A stretch of 64,000 nt of DNA, taken from Aradus depressus (taxonomy: Eukaryota; Arthropoda; Insecta; Hemiptera; Aradidae). Each line of letters begins with the position of its first letter. Position 1 is the first letter of the stretch. The stretch is taken from NCBI GenBank assembly GCA_963662175.1, contig OY759224.1, positions 19,105,489 through 19,169,488 on the forward strand, written 5' to 3'. Position numbers and translations under genes: made by a program. The notes beneath the pieces were generated by a model. That model was not told where the DNA came from. It did no database searches and saw only the letters and a list, made by a program, of their open reading frames with translations. Shown here one piece after another: positions 10,874 through 21,024 of this stretch.

Positions 10874-11375
10874 CAGTAGATTCGACTTGTAGAGGTTAAG
10901 ATTCATTCTAACTAATTTTGAGTTAGAGAGGTGAAATAAATAAAAATTCAAGTTACAGAGGTAACAAACATAGGTTTTATAAAAAAGTCAGTAATTTTTT
11001 TTTGCTTTAGATAATTGGTAATCCTATTTATTATATACTCCTGAATTGTTTTCTAAGAAACAATGGTGTACATTGTCGGCAAATTCTTAAAGTCGGTAAC
11101 TTATTTTTCTTCGAGCTATAGAGGTAATAAGTTTCAAATAATCGAGTTGTAAAGGTTATAATATAAAACATTGCTATGTTCGAGATATAGAGGTCAATTC
11201 ATTTTTTCGAGTTATAGAGGGAAAATATGTACCAAAATGGCTTGTAGGGACTCACTGATTATTTCGACTAATAGAGGGTTGAGATTTTGAGTAATGGAGG
11301 TTTTGGGGCTTGAAGGGAAAGGAACAAAACTTTTTTTCGAGTTTTGGAGGTTTTCGACTTAAAGAGGTTCCACTG
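10874..11375. mobile_element. Pogo/Tigger-like MITE, 502 bp
   Basis: The ends read CAGTAGATTCGACTTG and AAGAGGTTCCACTG and are flanked by TA on both sides, as expected for pogo-group Tc1/mariner elements. Terminal complementarity is short. The interior has several subterminal direct repeats of the form CGAGTTATAGAGGT. There is no transposase, so the copy is non-autonomous. Confidence 0.6.
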
Positions 11376-12159
11376 TAGCTGGGGAAGTGAATGTTTTTCT
11401 CGATCCATTCATTCTAGCAGGACATCATGTAGTTACGATGAAAACTCGAACTCGGATTTTCACACAATTATGAAAAATGTCTACTCTGAAAAAACATTTT
11501 TAGTCTAAAAATAAATGTTTTTATAAGTTGGGACTGTCAAGTTGGGCGGAACTAAAAGGTTTTTTGATAAAAGGATCTGTTTGTTATGAAATAAGGAAAA
11601 GTCAAAGAATTTTTTTGTGTTGTGCCATGGTAAGGCTACAAAAACCGGTTGAATGATCCGGATCCTATTGGCGTGGTGTGTGTGTGTGTGGGTGAGTGTG
11701 GGGACAGGGTGTGAAAGCAGCGGTGCGTGCTGAAGCGAGCTACCTTCTGGACTTGTCGAGGTGTCGAGAACGTCCTCTACCGACAAAGAGATGAAAGAGC
11801 CCAGGTCCGTCGATCCGTCATGGAGGCCCAGGATAGAGATGTCAACCCCCGCCGACAAAGCTAAGACTTCAGTGGGGGTCTTGACTTTTGGAAACACCGC
11901 CAATTATACCTACCCTCTGACCAGAAAGATAAATACATTATGGGCCGTCAGGGGGTGTGGAGTCAAACACAAACCTCCAGGGTTTTTCGGCCCTTTGATC
12001 CTTTCTGCGGCCCTTCTGTGGGCTCACTTTGTCCTATTATGCCCTTTAGGCTAACTTCCTCACAGATGTTTTCCTGGAAGACTCACTTTTCATTTCAACC
12101 CGCAAATTAAGGCATCACACCAAGGATCGGGGTATAGATGGAACATATCTACGGTAATT
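11376..12159. other. Spacer with a GC-rich patch and open frames of unknown meaning
   Basis: A GT microsatellite lies at about 11677-11700. Between 11505 and 12054 both strands have open frames: minus strand 132 codons with GVDISILGLHDGSTDLGSF and SLSVEDVLDTSTSPEGSS, plus strand 97 codons. I do not recognise either product. The patch 11700-11900 is distinctly GC-richer than its surroundings, like the retrotransposon remnants elsewhere, so it may be a piece of an element. Confidence 0.35.
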
Positions 12160-12275
12160 TAGGGTAGGCAAAATTTAGGACTCCCATTGTAGAGTCGGGC
12201 TCATGTCCACCAGAGTGACGACAGAGCGCGATATGAGCTTGTGGTTAAAGCCCAGGTATCAGTCATAATAACTAA
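12160..12275 (+). mobile_element. SINE-1 fragment, 3' end
   Basis: Matches the SINE-1 3' third: TAGGGTAGGCAAAATTTAGG, AGAGTCGGGCTCATGTCC, ACCAGAGTGACGA, then a degenerate end CAGTCATAATAACTAATTC. The right arm of the internal hairpin is lost. Confidence 0.7.
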
Positions 12276-12753
12276 TTCTACGATGTAAAGACCAAAGGGC
12301 ATAACTCTCAAATCATCATAGTACATAATAAAACGCGCTCGATTGTCGCAATGAACTTGAAATTTAATATGAAGATATGACCTAACAAAAAATCTCTTCA
12401 AATAAAAGTTATTGAAAAAACTAAAAGGGATTTTTTATATGACACAATATTTTTCACAGGACCCCCAGCTTGGGAGATACATGACGAAAACCGTCTTAAA
12501 ATGTTTTTAGTACAAGTTTTTTAGACATTTGGTTGATTCACGCGAAAACGGTTAGTCCTATCGAAAAATTGGTTCTCACAAAAACTTGTACTTATAAAAT
12601 TTCCAATCGCTAGAACGTCCTTAGATTCCTGACAGATCTAGTACAACTAATGTTATAGCGTCCTGAAGAATGTAATGTTGAAATGCAGCAACGGAGTTTC
12701 AGTTTGGTATAAGAACGTCCTTTATGTTCACTTGTGTGCCTGAGTGTCTAATA
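12276..12753. repeat. Family E repeat fragment
   Basis: Shares phrases with 43070-43260, 49990-50150 and 54560-54780: TCGAAAAATTGGTTCTCACA, ACGGTTAGTCCTATCG, GACATTTGGTTGATTC and ATATGACCTAA. The family is AT-rich and non-coding, and its edges cannot be set by eye. Confidence 0.45.
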
Positions 12754-13330
12754 TATCTAATTTATAAACTATCTTGATGAGATCATTTTTATGATGAATC
12801 CTATGGATGCCTGAGTTAATAGCTGTTTATGTATCTAATTTATAAACTATCTTGATGAGATCATTTTTATGATGAATCCTATGGATGCCTGAGTTAATAG
12901 CTGTTTATGTATCTAATTTATAAACTATCTTGATGAGATCATTTTTATGATGAATCCTATGGATGCCTGAGTTAATAGCTGTTTATGTATCTAATTTATA
13001 AACTATCTTGATGAGATCATTTTTATGATGAATCCTATGGATGCCTGAGTTAATAGCTGTTTATGTATCTAATTTATAAACTATCTTGATGAGATCATTT
13101 TTATGATGAATCCTATGGATGCCTGAGTTAATAGCTGTTTATGTATCTAATTTATAAACTATCTTGATGAGATCATTTTTATGATGAATCCTATGGATGC
13201 CTGAGTTAATAGCTGTTTATGTATCTAATTTATAAACTATCTTGATGAGATCATTTTTATGATGAATCCTATGGATGCCTGAGTTAATAGCTGTTTATGT
13301 ATCTAATTTATAAACTATCTTGATGAGATT
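12754..13330 (+). repeat. 78-bp tandem array, about 7.4 near-identical units
   Basis: The unit starts TATCTAATTTATAAACTATC and ends GAGTTAATAGCTGTTTATG. Adjacent units appear identical, so the array is young or kept uniform. Diverged single relatives lie at 22550-22660 (plus) and 32420-32525 (minus), both followed by GGTTTAACGGAAATAAA, which marks the ancestral dispersed repeat. The array ends at 13330 where the last unit drifts. Confidence 0.95.
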
Positions 13331-13837
13331 ATTTTGAATGACGTCATTAAAGTCTGTGCACAAGGCCGCAAGAGGTCCTTCGCGCAATACCGGGGACGTC
13401 TTACCCAATTTAATGTGCATATTTCTTTATCCTTAACGAAACTGACTTACGAGCCTATGCGCTGGGAAGGGGGGGGGGGGGGGGGGGACTTCTGCTTTCA
13501 CCCCACTGCTTGGAAGATACACAACCACTGGACGCTTACCACGCTGAGCTTACACATCATTACATTATCCATTGGCGTGGAGGGAAAAAACACGCTGAGG
13601 AGTGTGCGCCAGATGATGTGTAGTTCGCCTGAACGGGTGCATATAAATTCATTTAAGTACATTGCATTGTTGACGTCAACAATGTTAGAGTTGACAGGGT
13701 GACAGAGCGGTACATCGGTCTTGAGTGCGGTGCACTGTCCCATGAATGGGGGTGTGGGAGGGGGGTACACGAGTCATGATCGGGGTGGGAACATTGCAAC
13801 TCTACACTACATCTCTCTCAGGGTAAGTTTGTATGTA
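13331..13837. other. Spacer with a G homopolymer
   Basis: A run of about 20 G lies at 13468-13488. Open frames on both strands (13334-13702 plus; 13498-13770 minus) span the run and show no domain I recognise. Short inverted phrases TGTTGACGTCAACAATG occur at 13668-13684. Confidence 0.4.
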
Positions 13838-14373
13838 CAGTAGACTTTCCCTGATCGTGACGCCGGATAACAGAAAACGCCGGATAACGGAAATTATCAA
13901 TTAATGAGACAAAATATATCAATTAAATCATAAAAAAAAAGTGTTTTTAGTTGATCTAAGGAATAAAACACATATGTATCTTGTTGATAACATTTATTAA
14001 ATTGACAAATATGTACATACTGAACATTGATTTATTATATGTACGTATATAAGTGCATATGCACATAAAATAAAAATACCTAAAAGATTCGTGAGTTACG
14101 GAATTATTATGTGCTCGTAAATACATGTGGCTCATATAATTGATAATCTAATAATTGAATGTTAATTTTAGTTTTCGGTTACGTACCTCAGCAGTACAGC
14201 GACACACTTGCCACAGCACATCATCACAATCACTAGTGACAAATGTTGTCTTTGTGAATATGTAAATAAATAAAAAAAAAAAAAATTTTAGTTTAACAAA
14301 TTTGATATTATTTTGCAAGCGCCGGATAAGGGAGCGCGCCGGTTAACAGAACAGCGGATAAGGGAGCGTACTG
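13838..14373. mobile_element. Pogo-like MITE, 536 bp
   Basis: Ends CAGTAGACTTTCCCTGATCG and, on the other strand, CAGTACGCTCCCTTATCCG, flanked by TA on both sides. Each end carries two copies of CCGGATAA, directed inwards. The 400-bp centre is AT-rich with no transposase. Style of termini fits pogo/Tigger-type elements. Confidence 0.7.
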
Positions 14374-14471
14374 TAATATCAAATTTATCTATTGCTTACA
14401 GGATCGATAATACATTCCATAGCAAGGAGTTGGTCCTTAAGTAAGCTACATTACAAAAATAAATTAAAAAA

Positions 14472-14720
14472 TTGTCGGTGAATCAATAAATCGATTAATT
14501 TCGCACCTTCTCTGTTTCTACCCTTCTCTTTGGCTGGTTTCGCGGAAAATTAATAGATTCTGTTCTTATGCGGTTTCAAATTTAAATTTTAAATTTCGTG
14601 TCGATACATTCAGGCATCTACGGCCAGAGCGCAGATAATAATAATTTATCCCATTTTTATACGTCGAGAGCACAATCGTTTTAATTAAGTTTTTAATTTA
14701 TTTTAAAGTTGCTCGTCTCG
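14472..14720 (+). repeat. Family C copy
   Basis: Starts TTGTCGGTGAATCA, continues through TTTCGCGGAAAATTAATAG and TTTCGTGTCGATACATTCA. The right half is missing. Confidence 0.6.
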
Positions 14721-15014
14721 CCCGCCCCAAAGGCCGCCACTGCAAAGGCCTACTGATTACACGTTGCTGATGTGTTTTCAAAGGCTCCGCTACCATCAAA
14801 TCGAATCACAAATAAATATGAGGAGTGCAAATATACTCAATCCTACAGTGAATATGTCCAGTGTTCGGAAAAAGGAAAGTATCAGCGAGTAACAACGCGA
14901 ATACAGTGCAGGAAGACGTCATTTATTCGACTATATTTTCAATGCTTCAAAATATTATTTAAAAAAAAAATTATAATGAAAAACAAAAAAAAGCAAATAC
15001 CTGATATATAAAAT
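14721..15014. other. Spacer with an unrecognised 79-codon frame
   Basis: The plus frame 14772-15011 is rich in K, S and T and shows no domain. The sequence ends in A-runs. Nothing supports a gene. Confidence 0.35.
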
Positions 15015-15191
15015 CATTGCGCTCTTGTCGTATAGTGACCCTTATAATTAAAATTTAAAATCAGCTTTGCGCTCTCACCGGCCAACGGCTTTGTTTGAAG
15101 TACTGTGATAAATAATATTAATTAATTTGCGCTCTCGTCGTATAGTGACCCTCATAATAAAAATCAGCTTTGCGCTCTCGCCGGCCAACCC
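15015..15191. repeat. Direct duplication with Harbinger-like terminal sequence
   Basis: A 70-base unit occurs twice, at 15019-15087 and 15126-15191: TTGCGCTCT..GTCGTATAGTG then GCTTTGCGCTCTC.CCGGCC. The last 22 bases are the inverse of the sequence that abuts the MADF remnant at 4425. I read the units as terminal segments of a PIF/Harbinger-type non-autonomous element. Confidence 0.5.
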
Positions 15192-15194
15192 CAT

Positions 15195-15515
15195 ACATTC
15201 ATTACATCGACAGTTATTAGGGCTTTTGTGTTAAGCCCCCCTTATCTTTGGCTGAAAATCGATAGGTGTCGTCGTTATGTGGTTCTGGATACACATATAA
15301 AATGTATCGATACGTCGATAGTGATTATAGACACTGAACACACTGACGCATAGACAGACATTTTTTTTTTTCATTGTTGGAATCAGGGATTGTAAAACAT
15401 GAAATTCCGTTGAAAATTGTTTTTTTTTATCTCAAATGGTCGATTGATTTTGGAGGGGGAGCGGTAACTTAATTAATTAATTTCTTCTGGGGAAGTACAT
15501 ACTTTTGTGACCATT
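15195..15515 (+). repeat. Family C copy, right part, then inverted end
   Basis: Includes TTACATCGACAGTTATTAGG, GTCGTCGTTATGTGGTTCTG, ACAGACATTTTTTTTTTTC and GAAATTCCGTTGAAAATTG in family order, then at 15440-15510 an inverted piece ending TTCTGGGGAAGTACAT. So both directions of the family meet here. Confidence 0.65.
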
Positions 15516-15970
15516 GAATTCCTGCATTACCATATTAGAAATGTTATTTTACTTGTAAGTTTTGGTTGGACTGAAGGAGTGTGTGACAAAGACTGTCTAG
15601 GTTCAATTACTTGTGGTCTGACACCTGAGTGGTATGTTAAGCAGAGAGTCTAGGATGCAGACCACGCAGTCTCTCCTGGACTACCGTGCGTTTGTCATGC
15701 GTTCTCTGGAAGTCTCACCTGGAATTATAATAAGGTACTGCCGTTCGACTCTGTTCTCATCCAGCTGCCGCTTCAGTCTTATATGGTCACTACTAGAACA
15801 GACTCCAGTCAGGAACAGTTGCAGCTAACGCACTCTAAGCACTTACTGACTCTTCTCGATCCGTCTCTACTCACACTAAAAAACAGCTGATGGCCGTGTT
15901 TTGTTTTTTACTGGCATTTGTTTTAAAAGAAATGGTTTCTTATTATTTATTTACTAATTCAGTTTCTTTT
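15516..15970. other. Spacer, nothing recognised
   Basis: Moderate GC, short open frames on the plus strand (15634-15828, 15890-16081) without recognisable domains; the second runs into the family A repeat. Confidence 0.4.
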
Positions 15971-15980
15971 TATAGAAAAA

Positions 15981-16497
15981 CTAGCAGTAATACCCGGCGT
16001 TGCCCGGGGAACTTTGACTTTTCTCCCAATATCTCCTATAAGGCTATTCACTTCCTCGACAGTACATTCATGATGTTATAATTTTCAATTATTCATACGG
16101 AATAAGGATTATAGTTCTTCAACTGTAGTAACGCTAGCTTTGGAGCTAAAACTAATTTATTCAAAAAGATTTCTCATTAATCGTTGCAATGGTTTTCGAG
16201 TTACAAAGATTGCGTGAGTGGATGCTGGGATGGACCAGGGGTTGATTAAAAAATAGACCTTAACCTTCCGGTAGATAAAACTTATCTATTCAAAAAGATT
16301 CCTCATTAATCATTGCAGTGGTTTTTGAGTTACAAAGATTGCGTGGGTGGATGCTGGGATGGACCAGATATTGAGGTACTAATACGCCTATAACCTTCCA
16401 CAGACTATGACGAACAAATTTTTTAAAAAATTAATCAAATCCATCAAGCCGTTCGTGAGTTATAGCGGTACAACGCACAGACATTTTCAGCTTTATA
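15981..16497 (+). repeat. Family A repeat, short complete copy
   Basis: Begins CTAGCAGTAATACCCGGCG and ends CATTTTCAGCTTTATA. The centre holds an internal duplication of about 125 bp (each with GAGTTACAAAGATTGCGTG and GATGCTGGGATGGACCAG). TATAGAAAAA stands on both sides (15971-15980 and 16498-16507), which would be a 10-bp target duplication, but TATAGA also ends other copies, so part of it may belong to the element. No coding potential. Confidence 0.7.
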
Positions 16498-16507
16498 TAT
16501 AGAAAAA

Positions 16508-17098
16508 TAAATATAATTAATTTTTTTTTTTATTATTAATAATTTAATATGTGTATTATTTTTATACATCACACCTTATCTTCAGATTCAGATAAGACTA
16601 GATGATAAGGTAAGAAGAAAGCCCAGCGTTTACAGGGTATGGGTAAGATTGGATGCTTAGGTCCCTAGGCGCAAGCAGTAGTCTACCCGGCAAGGGGAAC
16701 CAGTGAAAACGTGTCTGCAACCACCCTACAGTGTGATTTGAACCAAAGAGACTGTGATATGTGAACTCTTCACTTCAAAATAATATTACTGCCGCCTGTT
16801 GAAGTCATTGAACCCTCGTTCAAGATGCATCTCTGCAATCCTCCATTTTCTCCACCTGTTGATGCAACTCCGCCCTCTTCTAAGCCCTTCCCATACTTGC
16901 AGTCTGATGAAGTTCATTTATAATATGAATCAGCGACATTGTACTTCCCCAAGTAAGTTTTCGCTCTCTCTAAAAACAATGAGTCTATTTCACATTCATT
17001 TACCGTCAGGGACTCCTAATACTAAATTTCTTGTGGCTACTCAGGGCTATTCTCAGTCCCCCTCCACTCCCAAGGATTATATTAAGGACATTATTATA
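16508..17098. other. Spacer with a short dispersed phrase
   Basis: The block 16640-16690 (CCCAGCG, then TGCTTAGGTCCCTAGG) recurs at 34695-34745, so it belongs to another repeat. A 101-codon frame at 16799-17104 is serine- and leucine-rich and not recognised. Confidence 0.4.
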
Positions 17099-17439
17099 GG
17101 TTAGGTTAGGTTTTATAACTCATGCCCGGGCTTTAACTACAAGGTCGCCTACTACCAGAGCGCTCTTTCGTCACTCTGGTGGACATGAGCCCGACTCTAC
17201 TGTGGGAGTCCTAAATTTTGCCTACCCTAAATTTTTATTCACCTAAGGCAGGGGTCTTTAACGAGTACCTGACATCGTACAGGCTCGGGACCATCGCTTA
17301 ACGTCCCATCCGAAGGTTGGCGTGCTTAAGTTTATTTTACCTGCCAGATAAAATAAACTAAGGGCCTCGGTCGGGTTTCGAACCCACGTTCTTGAGCTCA
17401 AAAGACAAGCACGCATACCACTGAGCTACCGGCGCCCTC
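17099..17439 (-). mobile_element. SINE-1, full-length copy
   Basis: Read on the minus strand: GAGGGCGCCGGTAGCTCAGT (tRNA-like A box), GTGGGTTCGAAACCCG-type B box, body with GGGACGTTAAGCGATGGTCC, the conserved hairpin CCAGAGTGACGAAAGAGCGC with CTCTGG, and a CCTAACCTAACC tail. The head can drive RNA polymerase III transcription; mobilisation would depend on a LINE. It faces a second copy at 17524, head to head 84 bases apart. Confidence 0.9.
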
Positions 17440-17523
17440 AACATTATTATATATTAAGGAAACAAAATAGATGAAATATAATTTATAATATTCTTCACTT
17501 TATAATTTTACTTATACACTCAA

Positions 17524-17762
17524 GAGGGCGCCTGTAGCTGAGTGGCTTACTGAGCTAAAGATCGCGGGTTTGAAACTAGGAGATAAAAAAAACCTTCAGA
17601 TGGGACGTTAAGTGATGGTCCTGAGCCTGTACGATGTCAGGAACTCGTTAAAGAACCCAATCCTATGGTGACTAAACCTCATGTCCACCAGAGCCATATA
17701 AAAGCCCTCTGGTAATAGGCGATTTACCAAGTCAAGCCCGGGCATGATTCACAATAACTAAC
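17524..17762 (+). mobile_element. SINE-1, diverged copy
   Basis: Same order as the reference but with deletions: GAGGGCGCCTGTAGCTGAGT, CGCGGGTTTGAAACTAGG, GGGACGTTAAGTGATGGTCC, and an ACAATAACTAAC tail. Inverted relative to its neighbour at 17099-17439. Confidence 0.85.
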
Positions 17763-18032
17763 TTATTATAATAATCAAATTATTTAATGTTTTAAAATTA
17801 AATTTCCTTCTTAAAAACTAAAGAACCAATCATTGATTTATATCGTTTTACAAAGAAAGATGGAACAAATGTGTACCAGTATTATTAACGAAATAACTTT
17901 CATTTTTATTTTTGTTTTTATTTTATATTTATTCAACAAGTAACAGTTTTACTTAAGAAATAATTTAATTTAGGAACAATTCTTAAAATTCAATATCAAC
18001 TAGTCATTTTCTTTTTTTTTTTTTTTTTTTTT

Positions 18033-18490
18033 CATCCATTTTAAAATGTATTTTCTGATTTCTTCTGTTGAAAGAGCAGTAGACTCAAAACCTCCCTCAA
18101 ATGCCCCAGATTTGAGGAGGGAAGGAAAAATCTGGAGTGCAGCATGGGCGCCCCGCTGACTGCTACCAGTTACGTGGACGCTATGCTGCGCTCCCAGGAG
18201 TCGTGGGATGAAGGCTGCGATTTTGCAGCGCTCATCATGGGCGGGTTGGCCCTTCAGGAGAGGGCTGACAAAGAACAGTAGCGGTAATAAAACAGAAGAA
18301 GGGGCGTTACCAGCCACCCTTCCTCCCTTCCGCGAAGTAATGACAGACAGTCAGTTCCGCGGAAGGGAATCAGGATCGGCAAGGAGGGGGTTTTAGTGGG
18401 TATGGTGATGGTGAATCGTCTCGAGTCCCACACTATCCAGGGCTACCTTCCCTGGATGTGCGTCACAGCATTTCCCCCTCCAATGCAAAG

Positions 18491-18545
<55 letters not shown>
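18033..18545 (+). mobile_element. R1-type retrotransposon 3' end with 55-base poly(A)
   Basis: The frame at 18139-18272 reads TATSYVDAMLRSQESWDEGC then DFAALIMGGLALQERADKE and a stop, resembling the ORF2 C-termini of R1-clade elements that have W..V..FA..IM..KE.ER. After it come a GC-rich 3' UTR, the phrase TTTAGTGGGTATGG, GAGTCCCACACTATCC, and a run of 55 A at 18491-18545. The insertion is 5'-truncated. A T-run of about 23 at 18010-18032 marks the opposite side. The intact poly(A) suggests a recent event. Confidence 0.6.
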
Positions 18546-18548
<3 letters not shown>

Positions 18549-19092
18549 CCAAAAAGAGACTTTTGTTCTAAAAGAGTGTCAATAAAGCTATTTTATTTTA
18601 TTTTTATTTTATTTTCACAGGCTAAAGACGTATTTTTATTAATTTGGATATTTTAAAATTTCTGTATCATTTTAATTGTGTCCGCGTTTTGTTAGGTTAA
18701 GAAACTCGTTATGTCTGCAACTAACGAAATTTAGCCTTTTTGGCGGTATAAAACTTATCGCCTCTGATATATTTAAGAAATTCCAGAAGATATGTACACA
18801 TTTAGTTTAAATAGCTAATCAAGAATTTGGAGGATTGAGTGGTGTGTGATAACATATGGAACATAACACATTCTCACGCGATGTGTTATGTTCCAGCTTC
18901 ATGTTAACACCAAATATATCATAGAGATGTAAAGCGGTCTGCGGTCCTTCCACTGTGATCCTGGGAAAGTAGTTCTCAGCTAAATCTTAACTGGATAACC
19001 AACTAGACCAGATGTGGGCAAACCTTTGGTATGGGGCCTTTCTTTATTATACCAACCACATTTGTACAGACCACTCTCTCTATCTCTCTCTC
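18546..19092. other. AT-rich spacer
   Basis: No gene. An inverted phrase around 18850-18905 (GATAACATATGGAACATAAC versus GTTATGTTCCAGCTTCATG) can form a hairpin. Otherwise nothing is shared with other parts of the window. Confidence 0.4.
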
Positions 19093-20277
19093 GACGTTAA
19101 GCGATGGTCCCGAGCCTGTGCGATGTCAGGTACTCGTTAAAGACCCCTGCCCTATGTGAATAAAAATTTAGGGTAGGCAAAGGACCCCGCACATTTCTTA
19201 TGTAAATTGGCCCCCGGTTAAATTGGTTGAAAGTGTTACCTGTGATAGATACTGACTGAGCTCCTGAACAAATGTCTCCATAGTCTCGAAGCTAGAAGAA
19301 TCGAATATTTTGGAAAAAAACGCATTCAAAGTCAACCGTTTTCACAACTGTCTCAAACCTGTGAAGTGCTATTTTTTCGAAAGGAATTTGTTTTCTTTTC
19401 TTTTTCTTTTTTTAAATATTGTTTATTCTTCCTATATGATATTTTATTTTATCATTATTAGGACCAATCCGAGGCATATTGCGCGCATTACCTAGACGAT
19501 TACAAACGTAGCACCGCATTTGTCCTTATTCGTTTTGGTGACTAAAAAAATCCTTAATATCAAACAAACAAACTGAATTATTATCGGAGATGTATCAAGA
19601 ATTAACTTGATGTGTGCTGTATGAATACAAACCGACGACTAAAATTGAGTATTTACATCGGCATTAAAATCAAAACATTGCATGTTTATTTCAATTCACT
19701 CGATAAAATCATATACAATCAATTGAGGTATTCAATATTTAAAGAGTAAATAATGTTAAGCCATAACGGCAATCGTTCTTACAACAATTATTGCAATTGT
19801 CATAAATAATTGAGTTGAATATCAGTGATGAATTTTTTCGATGGTTATTTTATTATTTTTTGTCTAAAAATCCCTTTTTTTTTCGTAAAATATCATATAG
19901 GAAGAATAAACAATATTTAAAAAAACAAAAGAAAACAATTTGCAGAAAAATGAATTTCCTTTCGAAAAAATAGCACTTCACAGGTTTGAGACAGTTGTGA
20001 AAACGGTTGACTTTGAATGCGTTTTTTTCCAAAATATTCGATTCTTCTAGCTTCGAGTCTATGGAGACATTTGTTCAGGAGCTCAGTATCTATCACAGGT
20101 AACTCTTTCAACCAATTTAACCGGGGGCCAATTTACATAAGAAATGTGCGGGGTCCTTTAGGACTACAATAGAGTCGGGCTCATGTCCACCAGGGTGACG
20201 AAAGAGCGCTCTGGTAGTAGGCGATATGACCTCGTAGTTAAAGCCCGGGCATGAGTCATAAAACCTAACCTAACCTG
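19093..20277 (+). mobile_element. SINE-1 copy split by a foldback element
   Basis: The left part 19093-19181 carries GACGTTAAGCGATGGTCCC to TTTAGGGTAGGCAAA; the right part 20157-20277 resumes with TTTAGGACTACAATAGAGTC and runs to an AAACCTAACCTAACCT tail. Joined across the insertion, the two parts restore the SINE order to within one base, so little or no target duplication is visible. The tRNA-like head is missing. Confidence 0.85.
19182..20156. mobile_element. Foldback element, 975 bp with 268-bp inverted arms
   Basis: The arms 19182-19449 and 19887-20156 are inverted near-copies starting GGACCCCGCACATTTCTTAT. They contain GGCCCCCGGTTAAATTGG and TCAAAGTCAACCGTTTTC. The 440-bp centre is AT-rich without coding sequence. 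No transposase, so a non-autonomous DNA element; superfamily unknown. It interrupts SINE-1 and is therefore younger than that SINE copy. Confidence 0.85.
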
Positions 20278-20574
20278 CAATCATTTTATATGAGTTAGGA
20301 AATTGATTTAACTTAATTTCTATTCGCCATATTGTGCATCTCTCTACTACCTTCGTTAGCCAAAGACAGATTCTGTAAGCTCTTATACAGGGAGTCCCAG
20401 AACTTATTAGTAATAATTTTTTTATTGCAAAATTCCTAGTTGTTATGTTTTCTATTTTAGAATTTTTTAAAAATAATTTTATTGTATACATAATCTACAT
20501 TCTATCTGACATTATCGATTATATGAAATGTCAATTACTTATGCTTAGCCTTTGAACTCAAAACTACTCCATCG
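20278..20574. other. AT-rich spacer
   Basis: Contains ATACAGGGAGTCCCAGAAC at 20384-20402, which resembles the terminus of a DNA transposon, but no matching second end was found. Confidence 0.35.
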
Positions 20575-21024
20575 GTAGATACTGCACTTCTCCTTATGAG
20601 GGCAGTATACTATAAGCGTTATTATCGGCGAATTTTATGTAGAACTCTTAAATATGTTATATTATAAGTAGATACTGCACTTCTCCTTATGAAAGCAGTA
20701 TACTATAAGCGTTATTATCGGTGAATTTTATGTAGAACTCTTAAATATGTTATATTATAAGTAGATACTGCACTTCTCCTTATGAAAGCAGTATACTATA
20801 AGCGTTAGTATCGGCGAATTTTATGTAGAACTCTTAAATATGTTATATTATAAGTAGATACTGCACTTCTCCTTATGAAAGCAGTATACTATAAGCGTTA
20901 TTATCGGCGAATTTTATGTAGAACTCTTAAATATGTTATATTATAAGTAGATACTGCACTTCTCCTTATGAAAGCAGTATACTATAAGCGTTAGTATCGG
21001 CGAATTTTATGTAGAACTCTTAAA
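20575..21024 (+). repeat. 93-bp tandem array, about 4.8 units
   Basis: The unit begins GTAGATACTGCACTTCTCCT and includes AGCAGTATACTATAAGCG. Units are almost identical. At one site they read TTATTATCGG in units 1, 2 and 4 and TTAGTATCGG in units 3 and 5; the first unit also has GAGGG for GAAAG. This pattern suggests that the last two units were copied as a pair. Confidence 0.95.

Noticed and set aside
11505..12054. Host gene in the GC-rich patch
   Set aside because: Open frames on both strands overlap, neither has a recognised domain, and GC-rich patches in this window are otherwise retroelement remnants; evidence is too thin to call a gene.
12754..13330. CRISPR array
   Set aside because: The 78-bp units are contiguous with no variable spacers, and the genome is eukaryotic.
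18000..18317. Minus-strand 105-residue protein
   Set aside because: It is the shadow of the R1-type ORF2 C-terminus on the plus strand and its C-terminus is encoded by the T-run.
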